A stretch of 5,313 nt of DNA from Bacillota bacterium (GTDB taxonomy: Bacteria; Bacillota; Clostridia; Oscillospirales; Ruminococcaceae): assembly GCA_023396215.1 (NCBI GenBank), contig JAEWWW010000027.1:1-5313 (forward strand), read 5' to 3'. The notes beneath the pieces are model-generated. The model saw only the letters and a list, made by a program, of their open reading frames with translations. It made no database searches and was not told where the DNA came from. Numbering within the stretch: the first letter of the stretch is position 1; every line of letters starts with the position of its first letter. Shown here in pieces: positions 4,763 through 5,313 of this stretch. The translations under genes were made by a program, and so were the position numbers.

Positions 4763-4885
4763 GTAGCAAACGGCTTTGCACCCTTCGGGTTTTTCCGCAA
4801 CGGCCGGATTATATGCCCCCACAAAACCGCCGCAGGTGGGGGTGCAGACAACGCTGCCTGCTGCGGAAGGCAGGAGGAACCGCTT
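4763..4885 (+). promoter_or_regulatory. Structured 5' leader of recA
   Basis: The leader can form GCAAA-CGGC-TTTGC (4766-4779), immediately followed by a small ACCC-TTC-GGGT hairpin and a T-run (4780-4794), a weak attenuator-like arrangement. A longer-loop stem CCCCCAC/GTGGGGG (4816-4822 with 4836-4842) follows. Finally CCTGC (4857-4861) pairs with GCAGG (4870-4874), which partly covers the Shine-Dalgarno AGGAGG (4872-4877). Pairings are seen directly; any regulatory effect is inference. Confidence 0.3.
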
Positions 4886-5313
4886 ATGTCAGACAAGCAA
4901 AAGGCACTGGAAACAGCCATCAGCCAACTGGAAAAGCAGTTTGGCAAGGGTGCGGTCATGAAGCTGGGGCAGAACGCCTCATTGAATATCGAAGCCATCC
5001 CCACCGGGTCCATCGCCCTCGACCTTGCGCTGGGCATCGGCGGGGTGCCCCGGGGTCGCATCATTGAGCTTTACGGCCCCGAAAGCTCGGGCAAAACCAC
5101 CGTTGCGCTGCACATTGTGGCGCAGGCCCAGAAGGCGGGGGGCGAGGCGGTGTTTATCGACGTGGAGCACGCCCTCGACCCGGTCTATGCGGCCAATCTA
5201 GGGGTGGATATCGACTCGCTGCTGGTGTCGCAGCCCGATACCGGCGAGCAGGCCCTTGAAATCTGCGAGGCCCTTGTGCGCTCCGGCGCGGTGGATATCG
5301 TGGTCATCGACTC
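4886..5313 (+). CDS. recA: RecA recombinase, N-terminal part (runs off window)
   Basis: 142 complete codons of RecA, the ATP-dependent strand-exchange protein that coats single-stranded DNA in recombinational repair and activates LexA cleavage. The N-terminal oligomerisation helix (KALETAISQLEKQFGKGAVMKLG, about 6-28) is followed by the core fold with Walker A GPESSGKT (64-71), the catalytic glutamate in FIDVEHALDPVYA (E94, equivalent to E96 of E. coli) and Walker B VVIDS at 139-143. DNA-binding loops L1 and L2 and the C-terminal domain (about 200 further residues) lie beyond the window. DVEHALDP instead of the commoner DAEHALDP suits Clostridia-type RecA. AGGAGG lies 8 nt upstream of the ATG. 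No frameshift or missing key residue is seen. Confidence 0.99.
   Translation, partial: MSDKQKALETAISQLEKQFGKGAVMKLGQNASLNIEAIPTGSIALDLALGIGGVPRGRIIELYGPESSGKTTVALHIVAQAQKAGGEAVFIDVEHALDPVYAANLGVDIDSLLVSQPDTGEQALEICEALVRSGAVDIVVID

Noticed and set aside
1..5313. CRISPR array, tRNA or rRNA genes
   Set aside because: No regularly spaced direct repeats and no tRNA or rRNA consensus segments were recognised on either strand.

Overview
The window looks like a chromosomal segment from a moderately GC-rich low-GC-lineage Firmicute, most likely a Clostridia/Oscillospiraceae-type gut anaerobe. This rests on strong AGGAGG-type ribosome binding sites, a clostridial UviA/UviB-like sigma-holin pair, a YtrA-type GntR/ABC module, an ECF S component and the style of the RecA N-terminus. 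The species cannot be fixed from sequence reading alone.

Left part (about 1-1000), on the minus strand and visibly AT-richer. At the edge is the start of an IS256-family transposase that runs off the window. Upstream of it, on the same strand, is a two-gene unit: a 186-aa sigma-70-like factor of the UviA/TcdR type followed 28 nt later by a 56-aa BhlA/UviB-type holin-like peptide. In Clostridium this pairing controls and releases bacteriocins or large toxins, but no such cargo gene is visible here. A TTTACA-N16-CTTTTT element just before the sigma gene resembles promoters read by this sigma group and suggests autoregulation. An unusually good, apparently stranded Shine-Dalgarno sequence lies just upstream of it.

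Middle (about 1227-3164), plus strand and GC-rich. A textbook promoter (TTGACA-N17-TATAGT) has its -10 overlapped by an inverted repeat, AGTGTA-N13-CACACT, nearly identical to the operator known for Bacillus YtrA. It drives a tightly packed operon: a YtrA-like GntR repressor, an ABC ATPase (2-nt gap) and an ABC-2 permease (start overlaps the previous stop). Family knowledge suggests a transporter responding to cell-envelope stress or peptides. The substrate is unknown.

Right part (3165-5313), plus strand. An ECF-transporter S component is preceded by a GC-rich leader that can fold in two mutually exclusive ways around its ribosome binding site, and is followed by a perfect 11-bp hairpin. Next come a 65-bp dyad-symmetric intergenic element, a DUF5655 protein, another strong hairpin, and a clear promoter and structured leader for recA, which is cut by the window end at codon 142.

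The most interesting signals are the sigma/holin pair with its candidate self-promoter, and the candidate RNA switch ahead of the ECF gene. Both are inferences from sequence that need comparative data.
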